A stretch of DNA of 42,086 nt from Peptostreptococcus stomatis DSM 17678. GTDB lineage: Bacteria; Bacillota; Clostridia; Peptostreptococcales; Peptostreptococcaceae. Within the stretch, counting starts at the first letter, position 1. Each line of letters opens with the position of its first letter. Shown in pieces: positions 41,811 to 42,086 of the stretch. Location of the stretch: assembly GCF_000147675.1 (NCBI RefSeq), contig NZ_ADGQ01000054.1, positions 1-42,086 on the forward strand, read 5' to 3'. Under the pieces are notes generated by a model. The model was given only the letters and a program-made list of their open reading frames with translations, was not told where the DNA came from and searched no databases. The translations under genes were made by a program, and so were the position numbers.

Positions 41811-41940
41811 TATTCACGCAGTTAAATATAGCGTTCTCTCTATTTTTATTTTATATTTTCAAACATATGTGTTTATACCAAATAAAGAACGGCGCATCCC
41901 TAAGACCACACCTTTCATAACTTTATCTCTCAAATTCTTT

Positions 41941-42006
41941 TGGTTGTATAATATTTAGCGTTGGGAGAGAATTTTTTCTCTCACCAATGCTAAATATTAT
42001 ACAACC
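41941..42006. repeat. Large 66-base hairpin at the right edge
   Basis: The left arm TGGTTGTATAATATTTAGC continues GTTGGGAGAGAA; the right arm is its reverse complement apart from one G:T pair and one bulged base, around a TTTT loop. The 15-base GCTAAATATTATACA of the right arm recurs at 14652-14666. It may be a head-to-head pair of insertion-sequence ends, a small MITE, or a two-way terminator. The rest of 41811-42086 shows no gene. Confidence 0.6.
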
Positions 42007-42086
42007 ATAAAATACTGAAGATATACTGGAAAATACCACTTAGGAAGAACTGGGAATTAAACAGTACATGTTTTTACAAGAATAGG

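Overview
The window is AT-rich DNA from a low-GC Gram-positive bacterium. Shine-Dalgarno sites are strong (GGAGG type). There is a sortase-type adhesin with Cna-B repeats, a lipobox lipoprotein, and a remnant of a Tn916/Tn1549-like conjugative element. An anaerobic Bacillota, perhaps Peptoniphilaceae-like, fits best; the genus is an inference. Almost every gene is on the minus strand. No tRNA, rRNA or CRISPR array was seen.

Layout. 1-1797: 5' part of a Cna-B adhesin. 2031-3949: TetR regulator plus an MFS efflux pump broken by one extra G in a G6 run. 4211-9325: small accessory genes (DUF4241, SF0329-like, lipoprotein, SUKH-like, DUF1877) and an overlapping pair resembling a pyrimidine-dimer glycosylase and DUF1722. 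9450-15171: a defence island with a SEFIR protein, a PHP-domain/SMC-like ATPase with a small partner, a decayed AlwI-type restriction gene and a second AlwI tail. The two defence cargos sit in the same kind of scaffold: AlwI tail, cargo, then a common 3' remnant. 15336-15680: a possible non-autonomous IS200/IS605-like unit with a 50-aa ORF and strong hairpins. 15988-19079: an SF2 helicase with a nuclease-like C-terminus, apparently starting at ATA, plus an XRE regulator. 19214-27973: integrative-element cargo (sigma factor, ECF transporter, two ABC half-exporters, TetR, broken relaxase). 28158-30383: a YaaC-like protein with an unrecognised 361-aa partner. 30897-41762: a type I restriction-modification operon (XRE, hsdM, hsdS, recombinase, half-hsdS, membrane protein, hsdR, DUF262, HEPN).

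How it works together. The type I locus looks like a phase-variable switch. Four copies of a 15-bp site (TAAATGATAATTTAG), arranged as two inverted pairs, flank two exchangeable hsdS 3' halves, and a tyrosine recombinase gene lies between the pairs. The second locus is in the ON state (full HsdS) and the first is OFF (half HsdS with its 3' half reversed). DUF262 and HEPN genes downstream of hsdR would add a second, nuclease/RNase layer. Three short GAGTGGGA(A/G)TA cores, resembling the 3' end of guaA, lie between the islands and suggest stepwise accretion at one attachment site. Less characterised candidate systems are the PHP-ATPase/102-aa pair, the YaaC-like/361-aa pair and the helicase-nuclease/XRE pair.
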